Source: Halobellus captivus
GTDB taxonomy: Archaea > Halobacteriota > Halobacteria > Halobacteriales > Haloferacaceae
Reading direction: 5' to 3'
NCBI RefSeq assembly: GCF_007655485.1
Contig: NZ_VJXQ01000001.1
Coordinates: 1,025,442 to 1,089,441 of the forward strand
Length of the DNA stretch: 64,000 bases
The number at the start of each line of letters is the position of its first letter. The first letter of the stretch is position 1. Of the stretch, positions 47,336 to 55,775 are shown piece after piece. Both the position numbers and the translations under genes were made by a program. Below the pieces are notes generated by a model. That model ran no database searches, was not told where the DNA came from, and worked only from the letters and a program-made list of their open reading frames with translations.

Positions 47336-48229
47336 TCAGGGCGCATCTGTGTCCCCGTCAGCGGCGTAGTGCGCCTCCACGCGCTCGTCGTACAGTCGCT
47401 GGACGAGCGTCGTCAGCGGACCGCCGCCGACGTCGATACCGTCGACCGTCTCGACGGGCCGCACCTCCCACGTCGTGTTCGTCACGAACGCCTCCGCGGC
47501 CCCGCGGAGGTCCTCGGGCGTGAACGCGCCTTCCCGGATTGAAACCCCTTCCGAGCGGGCGATATCGAGGACTTCCGCGCGAGTGATTCCCGGCAGGACG
47601 GGGCCGTCGAGGCTCGGAGTGCAGAGCGCCCCGCCGTCGACGAAAAAGAGGTTGCTCGTCGCCCCTTCCGTGAGATTGCCGTCACCGTCGAGCATCACCG
47701 CCTCGTCGGCGTCGGAAACGCGGAGTTCGAGCCGCGCGAGAATCCCGTTCAGGTAGTTGTGCGTCTTCGCGCGAGCGGGGAGCGCCTCGTCGGGGATCCG
47801 CCGCGTTCGCACCGTTTGCAGTGTCGCCGGACCGTCCCAGATCGGCGCTCCCTCGACGCCGCCGCGCGGGAGCGGTTTCACCTGCACGACGACCGTCGGA
47901 TCGACCTCCTGCTCCGGCGTCAGCTTCCCGGGCTGGACGCCGCGCGTGATCGAGAGCTTCACGTACGCGTCGTCGAGGCCGTTGGCGGCCAGCGTCTCGT
48001 CGACGCGTCGCTTCAGATCAGCGTCCGAGAGCCCGTGTTCGAGTGAGATCGCCTCTGCAGACCCGGCCAGACGTTCGGCGTGGCCCTCCCAGCAGAACAC
48101 GTCGCCGCCGTAGGCGCGAAGCGTCTCGAAGACCGCGTCGCCGTACATAAACCCGCGGTCCCGAACGCTCACGGTCGCCGAGTCGGCGGGAACCAGTTCG
48201 CCGTCGACGTGGTACTGCAGGTCGGTCAT
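47336..48229 (-). CDS. Class IV PLP-dependent aminotransferase/lyase (branched-chain aminotransferase or PabC-like)
   Basis: A 297-residue fold type IV PLP enzyme. SVRDRGFMYGDAVFETLRAY is the family start. The PLP lysine lies in PARAKTHNYLNGILARLELR, near residue 155. DEAVMLDGDGNLTEGATSNL contains the conserved Glu and the TSNLF phosphate contact. Members act on branched-chain amino acids, D-amino acids or aminodeoxychorismate. The LxxRAKTHNYL context and length fit both BCAT-like and PabC. No pabA or pabB gene is next to it, so the substrate is left open. Confidence 0.8.
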   Translation of the reverse strand: MTDLQYHVDGELVPADSATVSVRDRGFMYGDAVFETLRAYGGDVFCWEGHAERLAGSAEAISLEHGLSDADLKRRVDETLAANGLDDAYVKLSITRGVQPGKLTPEQEVDPTVVVQVKPLPRGGVEGAPIWDGPATLQTVRTRRIPDEALPARAKTHNYLNGILARLELRVSDADEAVMLDGDGNLTEGATSNLFFVDGGALCTPSLDGPVLPGITRAEVLDIARSEGVSIREGAFTPEDLRGAAEAFVTNTTWEVRPVETVDGIDVGGGPLTTLVQRLYDERVEAHYAADGDTDAP

Positions 48230-48262
48230 CCGGTCGCCTCGCCCAAGTTCGCGCGCCGAGGG

Positions 48263-49177
48263 CTATTCCTCGCGTGCACGGTCGATCCACGCGGCGACCC
48301 GCTTCTCGGAGACCTCGATCTCCGCGGCGACCTCCTCGGCGTCGGCCGCCGCGAGGTCGGCAACGGACTCGACCCCGACGCCTTCGAGCCGTTCGGCGTA
48401 CGCCGGACCGATTCCCTTCAGCGTCTCCACCGATGGGGAGTCACCGTCAGAATCCGTCTCTCCTGCCTCGTCGACCTCCGCTTCTTCTGTCTCGTCGCTC
48501 TCTTCCTCGGATTCTGCGTCCGCTTCTTCGACCTCGTCGCTCTCTTCCTCGGATTCTGCGTCCGCTTCTTCGACCTCGCCGCTGTCTTCCTCGGCGTCCG
48601 CAGCCGAGCCCTCGCTATCGGAGGCAGCGTCGTCCTCCGGCGCCTCCGTCGAGGTGACGGCTTCCGCCGGTTCCTTCCCGGTCTCCTCGTCGACGAGAGT
48701 CCCCGTCGACGCCGCGGCGTCGGTTTCGGCGGCCGCCGCGTCCTCGGGCGTCTCGGCAGCGTCCGGGTCGGGGTCGGCCACTTCCTCACCCTCACCGGAC
48801 GTCTCGACGACTTCGGCCGGTTCTTTGCCCTCCGCTTCGTCAACCAGGGTTTCGGTCGACGCCGCGGCGTCAGTCCCGGCGGCGGCGGCGTCCTCCGACG
48901 AATCAGCGGTGTCCGCATCCTCGTCTTCGGCTCCCTCGTCGGCCGACTCCGTCCCCTTGACCGCCGCTTCGGTCGACGCGTCCACCGCGTCGCGGTCGTC
49001 GCGCGTTTCTCGCTCGACAGATACGGTACCGTCCGATGTTGACGGCGCGTCCGCCGGGTCCGATGCTGTCGTTGAATCCGCCGTCGTCGATTCCGTCGAC
49101 GCCGAGGCCGACTCGTCGGTGCGTCCGCCGCCGACGAGCGAACGTAGCGACGACAGGATCGTATCGAAGATGCTCAT
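48263..49177 (-). CDS. Acidic protein with C-terminal helix-hairpin-helix domain
   Basis: A 304-residue protein. After a short N-terminal helix (MSIFDTILSSLRSLVGG) about 215 residues are low-complexity acidic sequence. This includes a near-duplicate of about 50 residues (DAAASTETLVDEAEGKEPAE and later DAAASTGTLVDEETGKEPAE) and a 16-residue repeat EEADAESEEESDEV. The C terminus, residues 245-304, is a helix-hairpin-helix module (LKGIGPAYAERLEGVGVESV, then VSEKRVAAWIDRAREE), as in many DNA-binding proteins and at the end of TopA. It is probably a nucleic-acid-associated protein with a long charged spacer. No catalytic part is visible. Confidence 0.7.
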   Translation of the reverse strand: MSIFDTILSSLRSLVGGGRTDESASASTESTTADSTTASDPADAPSTSDGTVSVERETRDDRDAVDASTEAAVKGTESADEGAEDEDADTADSSEDAAAAGTDAAASTETLVDEAEGKEPAEVVETSGEGEEVADPDPDAAETPEDAAAAETDAAASTGTLVDEETGKEPAEAVTSTEAPEDDAASDSEGSAADAEEDSGEVEEADAESEEESDEVEEADAESEEESDETEEAEVDEAGETDSDGDSPSVETLKGIGPAYAERLEGVGVESVADLAAADAEEVAAEIEVSEKRVAAWIDRAREE

Positions 49178-49255
49178 CGCGTCGATGGTATGTCCGTCGA
49201 CTATTTAAAAGCCGTTCCGTCGGACGGTTCTGCGGCCGCAAAGCTGTTGGGTCGA

Positions 49256-49747
49256 CTACGTGTCGTCCGACGAATCGTCGTCTCCGTCGTCGCTCCCGGC
49301 CTCTGCATCGGCGTCCTCCTCCGAGGACTCGTCGCCGTCGCCACCGCCGTCGGCGTCGGCCGCCTCCTGAAGCTGGCTCCGTAGCTGCGGCATCGTTCCC
49401 GTGAGGTCGCCGACGAGTTCCTCGGCGTCCTCGATCGACGCGAGCAGCTCCTCGACGGCCTCGACGTCCGCCTCTAGCGAATCGGGGTCGTCGAAGGCGT
49501 CCGCCCGTTGGCCGACGATGAACGTCTTCTTCGCCTGTCGGAGGTGCTCCTCGGCGTCACCGACGTTAAGCGCCGATTTGAGCGCGTTCAGGACGCCCAG
49601 GACGTTGTCCGCCTCCGCGTCCCACACGTCGTCTGACGCGGGTAACGCGGCCCGCGCGTCGGCGAGGTGGCTCTCGACCTCCTCGCGCATCTCCGCAGCA
49701 GCCTCTCCGAACAGGTCGTCATCCGCGAGTGTGCTCTGGCTACTCAT
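49256..49747 (-). CDS. DUF5790-type haloarchaeal protein
   Basis: A 163-residue, mainly helical acidic protein. LFGEAAAEMREEVESHLADA and AEEHLRQAKKTFIVGQRADA are the visible conserved segments, followed by a helix with EAVEELLASIEDAEELVGDL. The last 45 residues are a disordered Asp/Ser tail. Family name by recognition; function unknown. It lies downstream of the mptD gene in the same direction. Confidence 0.7.
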   Translation of the reverse strand: MSSQSTLADDDLFGEAAAEMREEVESHLADARAALPASDDVWDAEADNVLGVLNALKSALNVGDAEEHLRQAKKTFIVGQRADAFDDPDSLEADVEAVEELLASIEDAEELVGDLTGTMPQLRSQLQEAADADGGGDGDESSEEDADAEAGSDDGDDDSSDDT

Positions 49748-49852
49748 ACCAGCCGATTCGACGCCGGAGAGGTTAAAAACACGCCCGAAAGTGAAAGTGA
49801 AATTCGCTGCTTCGGCCCGGCTGGCCCGCGTTCGACGTTCCGCGCTACCGTA

Positions 49853-50197
49853 TCACTCCTCGACGGCGACGAGTTTCATAAGCGGGTAGTCGCCCGCCAT
49901 CTCCATCCGCGTTCGAACCGTCACGCCCTCGTATTCGATCAGCATCTCGACGTCGAGAAATCGGCCGGTGAGTTCGGTGTATTCGGCCGATTGAGACGCC
50001 AGTTCGTCGGCGATTCGGTCGGTCCTGACGTCGACGGCGACGTCGACGCAGTACGGCTGATTCTCGATCGCTTCCTCCATCGCTCGACCGAGGCTGGCGG
50101 CGCTGTCGGGGCTCACGGGCGTCCCCGCGAACTGGTGATAGAGCGATCCGAACTTGATTCCGGCCTCGAAGCAGGCCCGTTCCGCGTCAGTCGGCAT
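49853..50197 (-). CDS. mptD: Archaeal dihydroneopterin aldolase (MptD-like)
   Basis: A 114-residue protein that resembles the archaeal MptD family. This makes 6-hydroxymethyl-7,8-dihydropterin from dihydroneopterin on the route to folate- or methanopterin-type cofactors. ERACFEAGIKFGSLYHQFAG and PDSAASLGRAMEEAIENQPY are the conserved N-terminal segments, and ELTGRFLDVEMLIEYEGVTV with RTRMEMAGDYPLMKLVAVEE form the sheet and C terminus. The start at 50197 gives the family length; the earlier in-frame start adds 19 Arg/Gly-rich residues. Confidence 0.85.
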   Translation of the reverse strand: MPTDAERACFEAGIKFGSLYHQFAGTPVSPDSAASLGRAMEEAIENQPYCVDVAVDVRTDRIADELASQSAEYTELTGRFLDVEMLIEYEGVTVRTRMEMAGDYPLMKLVAVEE

Positions 50198-50340
50198 ACT
50201 CGATCCACGACCCCCCGGGCAAAGGGCGTGTCGTCGTGGGGTGACCGCGGCCATCGCGACGGAGATCGAATACCTGTCACTCTGCCATCACCGGTGCAAA
50301 TCGGACGTTTCTTGGCGTCGCTTCACGGATGGCAGGATGA

Positions 50341-51129
50341 ATGGACGAGCCGGTTCTCCTGACAGGGGCGGGCGGACGCGTCGGGCAGGCGATCCTGCGC
50401 CACCTCGGCGAGACGTTCGAGTGGCGGTTACTCGACCGGGAGCCGCTACCAGCCGCGAAGATCCCGACCGGCGTCGACGACGATGACGTCGTTATCGCGG
50501 ACGTGACCGACGACGACGCGGTCCGCGAGGCGCTCGACGGCTGCGCCGCGGTGATCCACCTGGCGGGCGATCCGCGCCCCGAAGCGCCGTGGGACAGCGT
50601 CCTGCAGAACAACATCGACGGGACGCAGACGATGTACGAGGCGGCCGTCGAAACCGGCGTCGGGAAGTTCGTGTTCGCCTCCTCGAACCACGCGGTCGGC
50701 GCGTACGAGACCGACGCGCGAACGCCGGAGATGTACCGTCCCCACGACGAGTTTCGGCTCGACGGGACGGAGCTACCGCGTCCGAGCAACCTCTACGGCG
50801 TGAGCAAGGCGACCGGCGAAGTGCTGGGCCGGTACTACCACGACCACCACGACCTCTCGGTCGTGAATGTCAGAATCGGCAACCTCACCGAGGGGCATCC
50901 GCCGATCGACTACGAGCGCGGGCAGGCGATGTGGCTCTCCTACCGCGACTGCGCGCACCTGTTCGAGCGCTGCGTGCTGGCCGATTACGGGTACGAGATC
51001 GTTTACGGCATCTCCGACAACGATCGAAAGTACTACTCGATCGACCGCGCCCGCGAGGTGCTCGGCTACGAGCCAAGGGACAACTCCGCGGAGTGGGACG
51101 GCGACGCGCGGGTCGACGGCATCGACTGA
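50341..51129 (+). CDS. azf: NAD-dependent glucose-6-phosphate dehydrogenase (Azf-like)
   Basis: A 262-residue short-chain/extended-SDR enzyme. The Rossmann motif is LLTGAGGRVGQAIL, and the catalytic Tyr-x-x-x-Lys is NLYGVSKATGEVLG near residues 154-158. SSNHAVGAYETDARTPEMYR and VYGISDNDRKYYSIDRAREV are shared with Azf of Haloferax volcanii, which oxidises glucose-6-phosphate with NAD+ and opens the oxidative pentose-phosphate route in haloarchaea. Length (262) and sequence agree with that protein as I recall it. Uronate dehydrogenases are close relatives and are the alternative. It has its own promoter region and is convergent with the DUF309 gene. Confidence 0.85.
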   Translation: MDEPVLLTGAGGRVGQAILRHLGETFEWRLLDREPLPAAKIPTGVDDDDVVIADVTDDDAVREALDGCAAVIHLAGDPRPEAPWDSVLQNNIDGTQTMYEAAVETGVGKFVFASSNHAVGAYETDARTPEMYRPHDEFRLDGTELPRPSNLYGVSKATGEVLGRYYHDHHDLSVVNVRIGNLTEGHPPIDYERGQAMWLSYRDCAHLFERCVLADYGYEIVYGISDNDRKYYSIDRAREVLGYEPRDNSAEWDGDARVDGID

Positions 51130-51197
51130 GGCGGATTCGAAGGCGGGCGAAACCGGGGTTCACTCGCGCAATTCGGGCGAGTGGTTCGTTCGATTAC

Positions 51198-51833
51198 TCA
51201 GTCGAACAGGTCCGAGACGTCCGATTCTTTGCCCCTTCGACGTTCGACGTGCCCCCGCAATCTGTCGTACACGAGCGATCGACGCTCCCGGTCGCCGGCG
51301 AAGTCGAACAGCATCCCGACGAACCCGCGGCTGCGATCAGACGGGACAGACGCCGACGGAGCGCCGTCCAACTCCTCGCGAGCGTACCGAACGGCGTCGT
51401 CGACGATCACCTCGTCGAACGCCGCGTACTCGGCAGCGAGGACGGTCACCGCGCTCGCGACCTCCTCGAACGACAGGTCCGCGGGCTTCAGCGCGTCTCC
51501 CGCGTACCGCAGCGCGGGCGGACGACGACGCTCAGCGAGTTCGGGGTCGGCGGCGAGTCGGCGGAGGTACGCCCGCACGTCGTCAACGTTCACGCTCCTG
51601 TCGTCGACGTCGGCCAAATACCTCTCGGCGCTCCCGGCGAGCCCGCGTGCCCCGCTCCAGTTCCGGGTTCGGGCGTGGTGCACCGCCGCGGCGTACTGGA
51701 TGAGCCCGTGAAGGAGTCGTTCGTCGGACGTGCCGTCGTCGAGCGCGAGCCACGGCTCCTCCCAGGCGTCGTGGGCGGCGTGGTGATCGCCCGCGTTGAA
51801 CATCGCGACACCGGTCCGGAGCGCGTGCTGCAC
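51198..51833 (-). CDS. DUF309-family protein
   Basis: A 211-residue all-helical protein. AMFNAGDHHAAHDAWEEPWL is the diagnostic DUF309 opening (FNxGxYxxAHExWE), and LLHGLIQYAAAVHHARTRNW is the second helix. The C-terminal half, about 95 residues, is an extension seen in haloarchaea and contains RSRGFVGMLFDFAGDRER. The AHE-type residues suggest a metal- or ligand-binding helical bundle, but no function is known. The upstream side carries a 26-bp minisatellite at 51885-51950. Confidence 0.8.
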   Translation of the reverse strand: MQHALRTGVAMFNAGDHHAAHDAWEEPWLALDDGTSDERLLHGLIQYAAAVHHARTRNWSGARGLAGSAERYLADVDDRSVNVDDVRAYLRRLAADPELAERRRPPALRYAGDALKPADLSFEEVASAVTVLAAEYAAFDEVIVDDAVRYAREELDGAPSASVPSDRSRGFVGMLFDFAGDRERRSLVYDRLRGHVERRRGKESDVSDLFD

Positions 51834-51884
51834 GGTCGAACTTGTCGATGCACGAGTAAATAGCCGACGCTCCCAGTACGTACG

Positions 51885-51950
51885 ACACCCTCAGTGGTGA
51901 GCGTACAACACTCCCGCCAGTGGTGAGCGTGCCACCTCCATCGGTGACGA
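51885..51950. repeat. 26-bp minisatellite in an intergenic region
   Basis: CAGTGGTGAGCGT occurs at 51892-51904 and again at 51918-51930, with a weaker third copy (CCATCGGTGACG) near 51937-51948. It lies between the divergent DUF309 and zinc-finger genes. Confidence 0.7.
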
Positions 51951-52025
51951 ACTTATCCGCCTGGGGTGCGTTCAATCGAGTGAACGCCCGATGAACGCTA
52001 TCCCTGCACTCTCCGCTCGGATCCG

Positions 52026-52253
52026 ATGACCCGAACGCACGTGACCTGTCTCGACTGCGGGACCGAGTTCGTCCGTCCGAACGGCTACGACGGCAACTAC
52101 TGCCCGTCGTGTCACGAATCGTGGACGGCCGAGGAGACGCCGGAACCGAGCACCGAGTCGGAGCCCCGGCGGCTCCGCCGCGGCGCAATCCCCTCCGTTC
52201 GACGACTCGACGAGGGAGACGCAGACGCGCCGTCGCGGTACGACGAGGAGTGA
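52026..52253 (+). CDS. Small zinc-ribbon protein
   Basis: A 75-residue protein with an N-terminal zinc ribbon (HVTCLDCGTEFVRPNGYDGN then YCPSCHESW). An acidic tail of about 40 residues with RRLRRGAIPSVRRL in its middle follows. The CxxC pairs are about 16 residues apart. It may bind nucleic acid or another protein. No family name is assigned. Confidence 0.7.
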   Translation: MTRTHVTCLDCGTEFVRPNGYDGNYCPSCHESWTAEETPEPSTESEPRRLRRGAIPSVRRLDEGDADAPSRYDEE

Positions 52254-52289
52254 CGCGGCCGAAACGGAGACGGGGGCACACCGACCGGA

Positions 52290-52345
52290 AAAACAGCCGA
52301 CGACGCGTTTGCCGGAAAGAAGCCGACCACGCGTTAGCCGAACAC
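52290..52345 (-). repeat. T-rich tandem repeat behind the YeiH-like gene
   Basis: Two units of about 25 nt follow the stop codon on the minus strand, with words ACGCGTGGTCGGCTTCTTTCC and ACGCGTCGTCGGCTGTTTTTCC. The preceding gene end (GTGTTCGGCTAACGCG) is related. The T runs make this a plausible duplicated terminator. Confidence 0.6.
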
Positions 52346-53344
52346 GAGCATCGACGAGAGGAGCGACAGCACACTCACCGTGAGGAGCGCGGTCAGAACG
52401 ACCAGTAGCGGTTCGATCCCGGTGTTTCGCATACTCTCGATCTCGATGCTCGTTCCCAAGCCGACGAACGCGACGAGAAACAGCCACTGGTATCCCCGTT
52501 CGAGCAGCGCGACGTCCGTCGGTGAGAACACTCCGAGGCTGGCGGCCCCGGCGACGAGAACGAACCCGAGGACGAACGCGGGGAACTGCTCCCAGAGGTG
52601 CCGCAACTCGGCTCTCGTACTCGAATCCCCATCGCTTTCCCGCCGAGCGTAATAGAACGCGTACAGGACCGCAACGACGCCGATAAACACGTTCCGGCCG
52701 AGTTTCGTGACCGTAGCCCACTGGCCCGCCTGCTCCGAGTAGGCGAATCCGGCGGCGACGACCGGGCCCGTACTGATCATACTGATTCCGGACCAGACGC
52801 CGAAGACGATATCCGGGAGGTCGAGCAGACGACCGATCACCGGATAGACCGCCAGCGTCGCCGCATCGAAGAGGAGGATCGTCGCCACCGCGTAGGCGAT
52901 CTCGTCGCTCCGCGCACGGACGCCGCTCGAAACGGCGACGACTGCCGAAACGCCACAGACGGCGTAGCCAGCGGCCAACAACGATCCCAGTCGATCCGGA
53001 ACGTCAAACACCCCGCGAGCGACGAACTCCACGGCCAGGAGACTGAATCCGAGAAATCCGACGATCAGCACCAGGAGCATCGGGCCGACCGCGAGCAGCT
53101 GATTGACGGCGACACGAGCGCCCATCAACACGATGCCGACTTCCAACCAGCGGTTGTGCGTCGCGACACCGGGCGCTGCCCACTCGGGTACGCCGACGAC
53201 GTTGGCGAGGACGACACCCACCGCGACTGCCAGAATCAGCCTGTTGACGCCGAGCACGCTCGTCGAAAGGAGGTGGGCGATGCCGCCTCCGAGGAGGATA
53301 ACGGCGATACCGGGGAGCAAGCGCGAGACGTCTCGTGTGATCAT
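52334..53344 (-). CDS. YeiH-family putative sulfate exporter-type transporter
   Basis: A 336-residue integral membrane protein with about ten hydrophobic helices, of the YeiH/UPF0324 family. NVVGVPEWAAPGVATHNRWL, then LLAAGYAVCGVSAVVAVSSG and GISMISTGPVVAAGFAYSEQ, are the conserved core. The Cys in YAVCGVSA and the following AVVA are the family signature. GLGTSIEIESMRNTGIEPLL closes it. The family is annotated as sulfate exporters on limited evidence. The ATG at 53344 is preferred over a TTG one codon earlier. Confidence 0.85.
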   Translation of the reverse strand: MITRDVSRLLPGIAVILLGGGIAHLLSTSVLGVNRLILAVAVGVVLANVVGVPEWAAPGVATHNRWLEVGIVLMGARVAVNQLLAVGPMLLVLIVGFLGFSLLAVEFVARGVFDVPDRLGSLLAAGYAVCGVSAVVAVSSGVRARSDEIAYAVATILLFDAATLAVYPVIGRLLDLPDIVFGVWSGISMISTGPVVAAGFAYSEQAGQWATVTKLGRNVFIGVVAVLYAFYYARRESDGDSSTRAELRHLWEQFPAFVLGFVLVAGAASLGVFSPTDVALLERGYQWLFLVAFVGLGTSIEIESMRNTGIEPLLVVLTALLTVSVLSLLSSMLVFG

Positions 53345-53859
53345 CAAAGGGAGTTGTTGTGTGCAGTTGGGTCAGGTACGTATGAATCACAGCAGTCGCG
53401 ACCGAAGTCTTGCGACCGATTCGGGGCCACCGTGACCTGCTCTCGGTTGCGGCGTAGTGGGATCCGACATAACTCGCTCGTGGTCGTAGAGAGTCCCAGT
53501 TATCTGAAATACCTAGCGACACGCTCCGATGATCGAGTCGGCGTCAACCGATCTGGTGCGCGGAGCGTGTCGCGGAATCGACGAGGACTCGCTCCGCTCG
53601 TCGTGTTGGATATAGAAACGTCCTGACGGAGTTCCACGCGAGCGAACGCGAGCGTGGAGCAAGTCAGGTCGCGAACGGGGCGAGAGCTCCGCTCTCGCTG
53701 GAAACCGGCGGCGTCGCCGCCGGTGACGAAGTGAGCGTCCTGACGGAGATTTGAACTCACTCGCAAATCGAAGATTTGCTCGCTGCTCAAATCTCCGCGG
53801 CGTCCGTTTCCTGCAGCACAGACTCCTCGCACCGCTCGTCGTGTTGTGCTGCAGAGAAA
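53345..53859. repeat. Gene-free region with partial tRNA-Arg copies and long hairpins
   Basis: No credible gene is found. Two partial copies of the tRNA-Arg 3' end are present: 53615-53631 and 53736-53758. The second forms one arm of a near-perfect 23-bp hairpin with 53773-53795, around a 3-nt GAA loop. A 10-bp inverted repeat CTGCAGCACA / TGTGCTGCAG lies at 53811-53820 and 53845-53854. The word CGCTCGTCGTGTTG occurs before both the outer copy and the tRNA itself. Confidence 0.85.
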
Positions 53860-53932
53860 CGTCCTGACGGAGATTTGAACTCCGGTCCCTGGCTCCGCAA
53901 GCCAAGAGGATAGTCCACTACCCTACCAGGAC
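53860..53932 (-). tRNA. tRNA-Arg (anticodon GCG)
   Basis: A 73-nt cloverleaf on the minus strand. Acceptor GTCCTGG pairs with TCAGGAC, discriminator G. The anticodon loop is TTGCGGA with GCG at 34-36. The T arm is CGGAG TTCAAAT CTCCG. CCA is not encoded. Partial copies of its 3' end follow it at 53736-53758 and 53615-53631. Confidence 0.93.
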
Positions 53933-54294
53933 TCATCTCTCCGTACTGCGGGTTGACTTATGAGGGTTACGATGCGGCGAGCCCTCGACACCAGTGCACA
54001 CGGCGGACACTGGGCTCAGACGGGCATAGACGAACAGTCGTCGCCCGCAGACCGGAACGCGTCGAGCGCGGGACCCGGCAATAACGCCCGCTACGACGGA
54101 GATCCGGTTTCCACACAGACGGGCAGCGAATCCGCTGAGAACAACGTACCCATTTTGGGAGAGATTACAGCGACAGCCATCACCGAAGAAAAAGCGGGTG
54201 GCGTCGAACGTTCAGTGGGTTTACCGCGTCAGCGTAGGTTACAGATGCTGTCATAACGGGTGATACTTTAGGCGTCGGTCTATTTCGCTCACGT
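53933..54294. promoter_or_regulatory. Gene-free stretch with promoter of the symporter gene
   Basis: About 360 nt between tRNA-Arg and the symporter. A 98-codon plus-strand frame (53960-54256) shows no domain-like pattern and ends 38 nt before the next gene; I do not accept it. CTTTA at 54266-54270 fits a TATA box for the leaderless start at 54295. Confidence 0.45.
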
Positions 54295-55599
54295 ATGGCA
54301 CATCCCGTTAGTACGCTCTGGGGACGGTACAGGTCCGTACCGCTCATCTATCGGATCTTCGTCGCGTTCGTCCTCGGATCCGCCGCCGGAATCGCCTTCG
54401 GGGAGCAGATGGCCGTCGTCGCACCGCTGGGCGATCTGTTCCTCCGCCTGCTCAATATGCTCGTCATCCCGATCATCGTCTTCACGTTGCTCACCGGGAT
54501 TCGACGGCTGTCGCCCGCCCGGCTCGGGCGAATCGGCGGGGCGACCGTCCTGTTGTACGCCGTTACGACCACGATCGCGGGCATCATCGGGCTCGCCGTC
54601 GCGAACGTCCTCCAGCCGGGACGCGGCGTCGAACTGATCGGCGGCGAGGCCCAGTCGCAGTCTCCGCCGACGTTAACGGAGGTCGTGCTCGGCATCGTCC
54701 CGAGCAACCCCGTGTCGGCGATGGCCGACGGGAACCTGCTGGCGACCGTGTTCTTCGTGATCGTCTTCGGGATCGCGCTCACCTACGTCCGCGCGCAGAA
54801 GGAGGCGCTCGCAGACAGCGTCGATTCCGTGTTCGAGGCGTTCGAGGTCGGCGCGGAGGCGATGTTCGTCGTCGTCCGGGGCGTACTCGAATACGGCGTG
54901 ATCGGCGTCTTCGCGCTGATGGCGTCCGGAATCGGGACCGAGGGAATCGGCGTGTTCACCTCTCTCGGCGCGCTCGTGTTGGCGGTCGCGGCCGCGGTCG
55001 TCATCCACATCTCCGTGACCTATCTGTTCCTCCTGATGGGCGTCGTCGCGGGCGTCTCGCCGATCGCGTTCCTCGCGGGCGCGAAGGACGCGATGCTGAC
55101 CGCGTTCGCGACGCGCTCCTCCAGCGGCACGCTGCCGGTGACGATGCGGAACGCCGACGAGGATCTCCGGATCAAAGAGCACGTCTACTCCTTCGCGCTC
55201 CCGGTCGGCGCGACGGCGAACATGGACGGCGCGGCGATCCGGCAGGCGATCACGGTGATGTTCGCCGCGAACGTCGTCGGCCAGCCGCTCGTGCTCACCG
55301 AGCAGGTGTTCGTCCTCCTCGTCGCCGTCCTCATCAGCATCGGCACTGCTGGCGTTCCCGGCGCGGGCATCGTGATGCTCACGGTCATCCTGACGCAGGT
55401 CGGTCTCCCGCTGGAGGTCGTCGGCTTCGTGGCCGGTGTCGACCCGATTCTGGGCCGCATCGCAACGATGAACAACGTCACGGGCGACCTCGCAGTCTCG
55501 ACCGTCGTCGGCAAGTGGAACGACGCGATCGACCTCGACGACGGCGTCTGGGCGCAGAGCAGAAACCGACTCGAGAAGGTCGTCCCCGGCGGCGACTGA
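54295..55599 (+). CDS. Dicarboxylate/amino acid:cation symporter (DAACS, GltP/DctA-like)
   Basis: A 434-residue membrane protein with eight hydrophobic helices and two hairpin loops, the fold of the glutamate transporter homologue GltPh. The serine-rich HP1 loop is ATRSSSGTLPVTMRN. The TM7 motif reads ATANMDGAAIRQAITVMFAA: the usual NMDGT has Ala in place of Thr, at a residue that binds sodium in GltPh. HP2 contains GTAGVPGAGIVMLTVILTQV, and ATMNNVTGDLAVSTVV holds the TM8 Asn and Asp. It should carry acidic amino acids or C4-dicarboxylates with sodium or protons. The NMDGA change may alter ion coupling. Confidence 0.9.
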   Translation: MAHPVSTLWGRYRSVPLIYRIFVAFVLGSAAGIAFGEQMAVVAPLGDLFLRLLNMLVIPIIVFTLLTGIRRLSPARLGRIGGATVLLYAVTTTIAGIIGLAVANVLQPGRGVELIGGEAQSQSPPTLTEVVLGIVPSNPVSAMADGNLLATVFFVIVFGIALTYVRAQKEALADSVDSVFEAFEVGAEAMFVVVRGVLEYGVIGVFALMASGIGTEGIGVFTSLGALVLAVAAAVVIHISVTYLFLLMGVVAGVSPIAFLAGAKDAMLTAFATRSSSGTLPVTMRNADEDLRIKEHVYSFALPVGATANMDGAAIRQAITVMFAANVVGQPLVLTEQVFVLLVAVLISIGTAGVPGAGIVMLTVILTQVGLPLEVVGFVAGVDPILGRIATMNNVTGDLAVSTVVGKWNDAIDLDDGVWAQSRNRLEKVVPGGD

Positions 55600-55775
55600 T
55601 CGCCGCGCGGACGATACGCGACTGGTCGCCGCGCCACGCGCCGATCACGGCGCATCGTCGATTAGCACCTCTCGCGACAGTCCCCGACCGGATGTTCAGG
55701 CACCGACGCTCCGAGAGACAAGGAGGCGTTTGATCCTTCGCTAGCTCTTTTGAGGCGTCCGGCGTACCCCGAGGT

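Noticed and set aside
53500..53905. Two minus-strand frames over the tRNA-Arg copies, with RQDVS-like words
   Set aside because: They read through tRNA sequence and its duplicates; the peptide similarity between them comes from those repeats.
53960..54256. 98-codon plus-strand frame behind tRNA-Arg
   Set aside because: No recognisable pattern, low complexity, and no ribosome-binding or promoter context.
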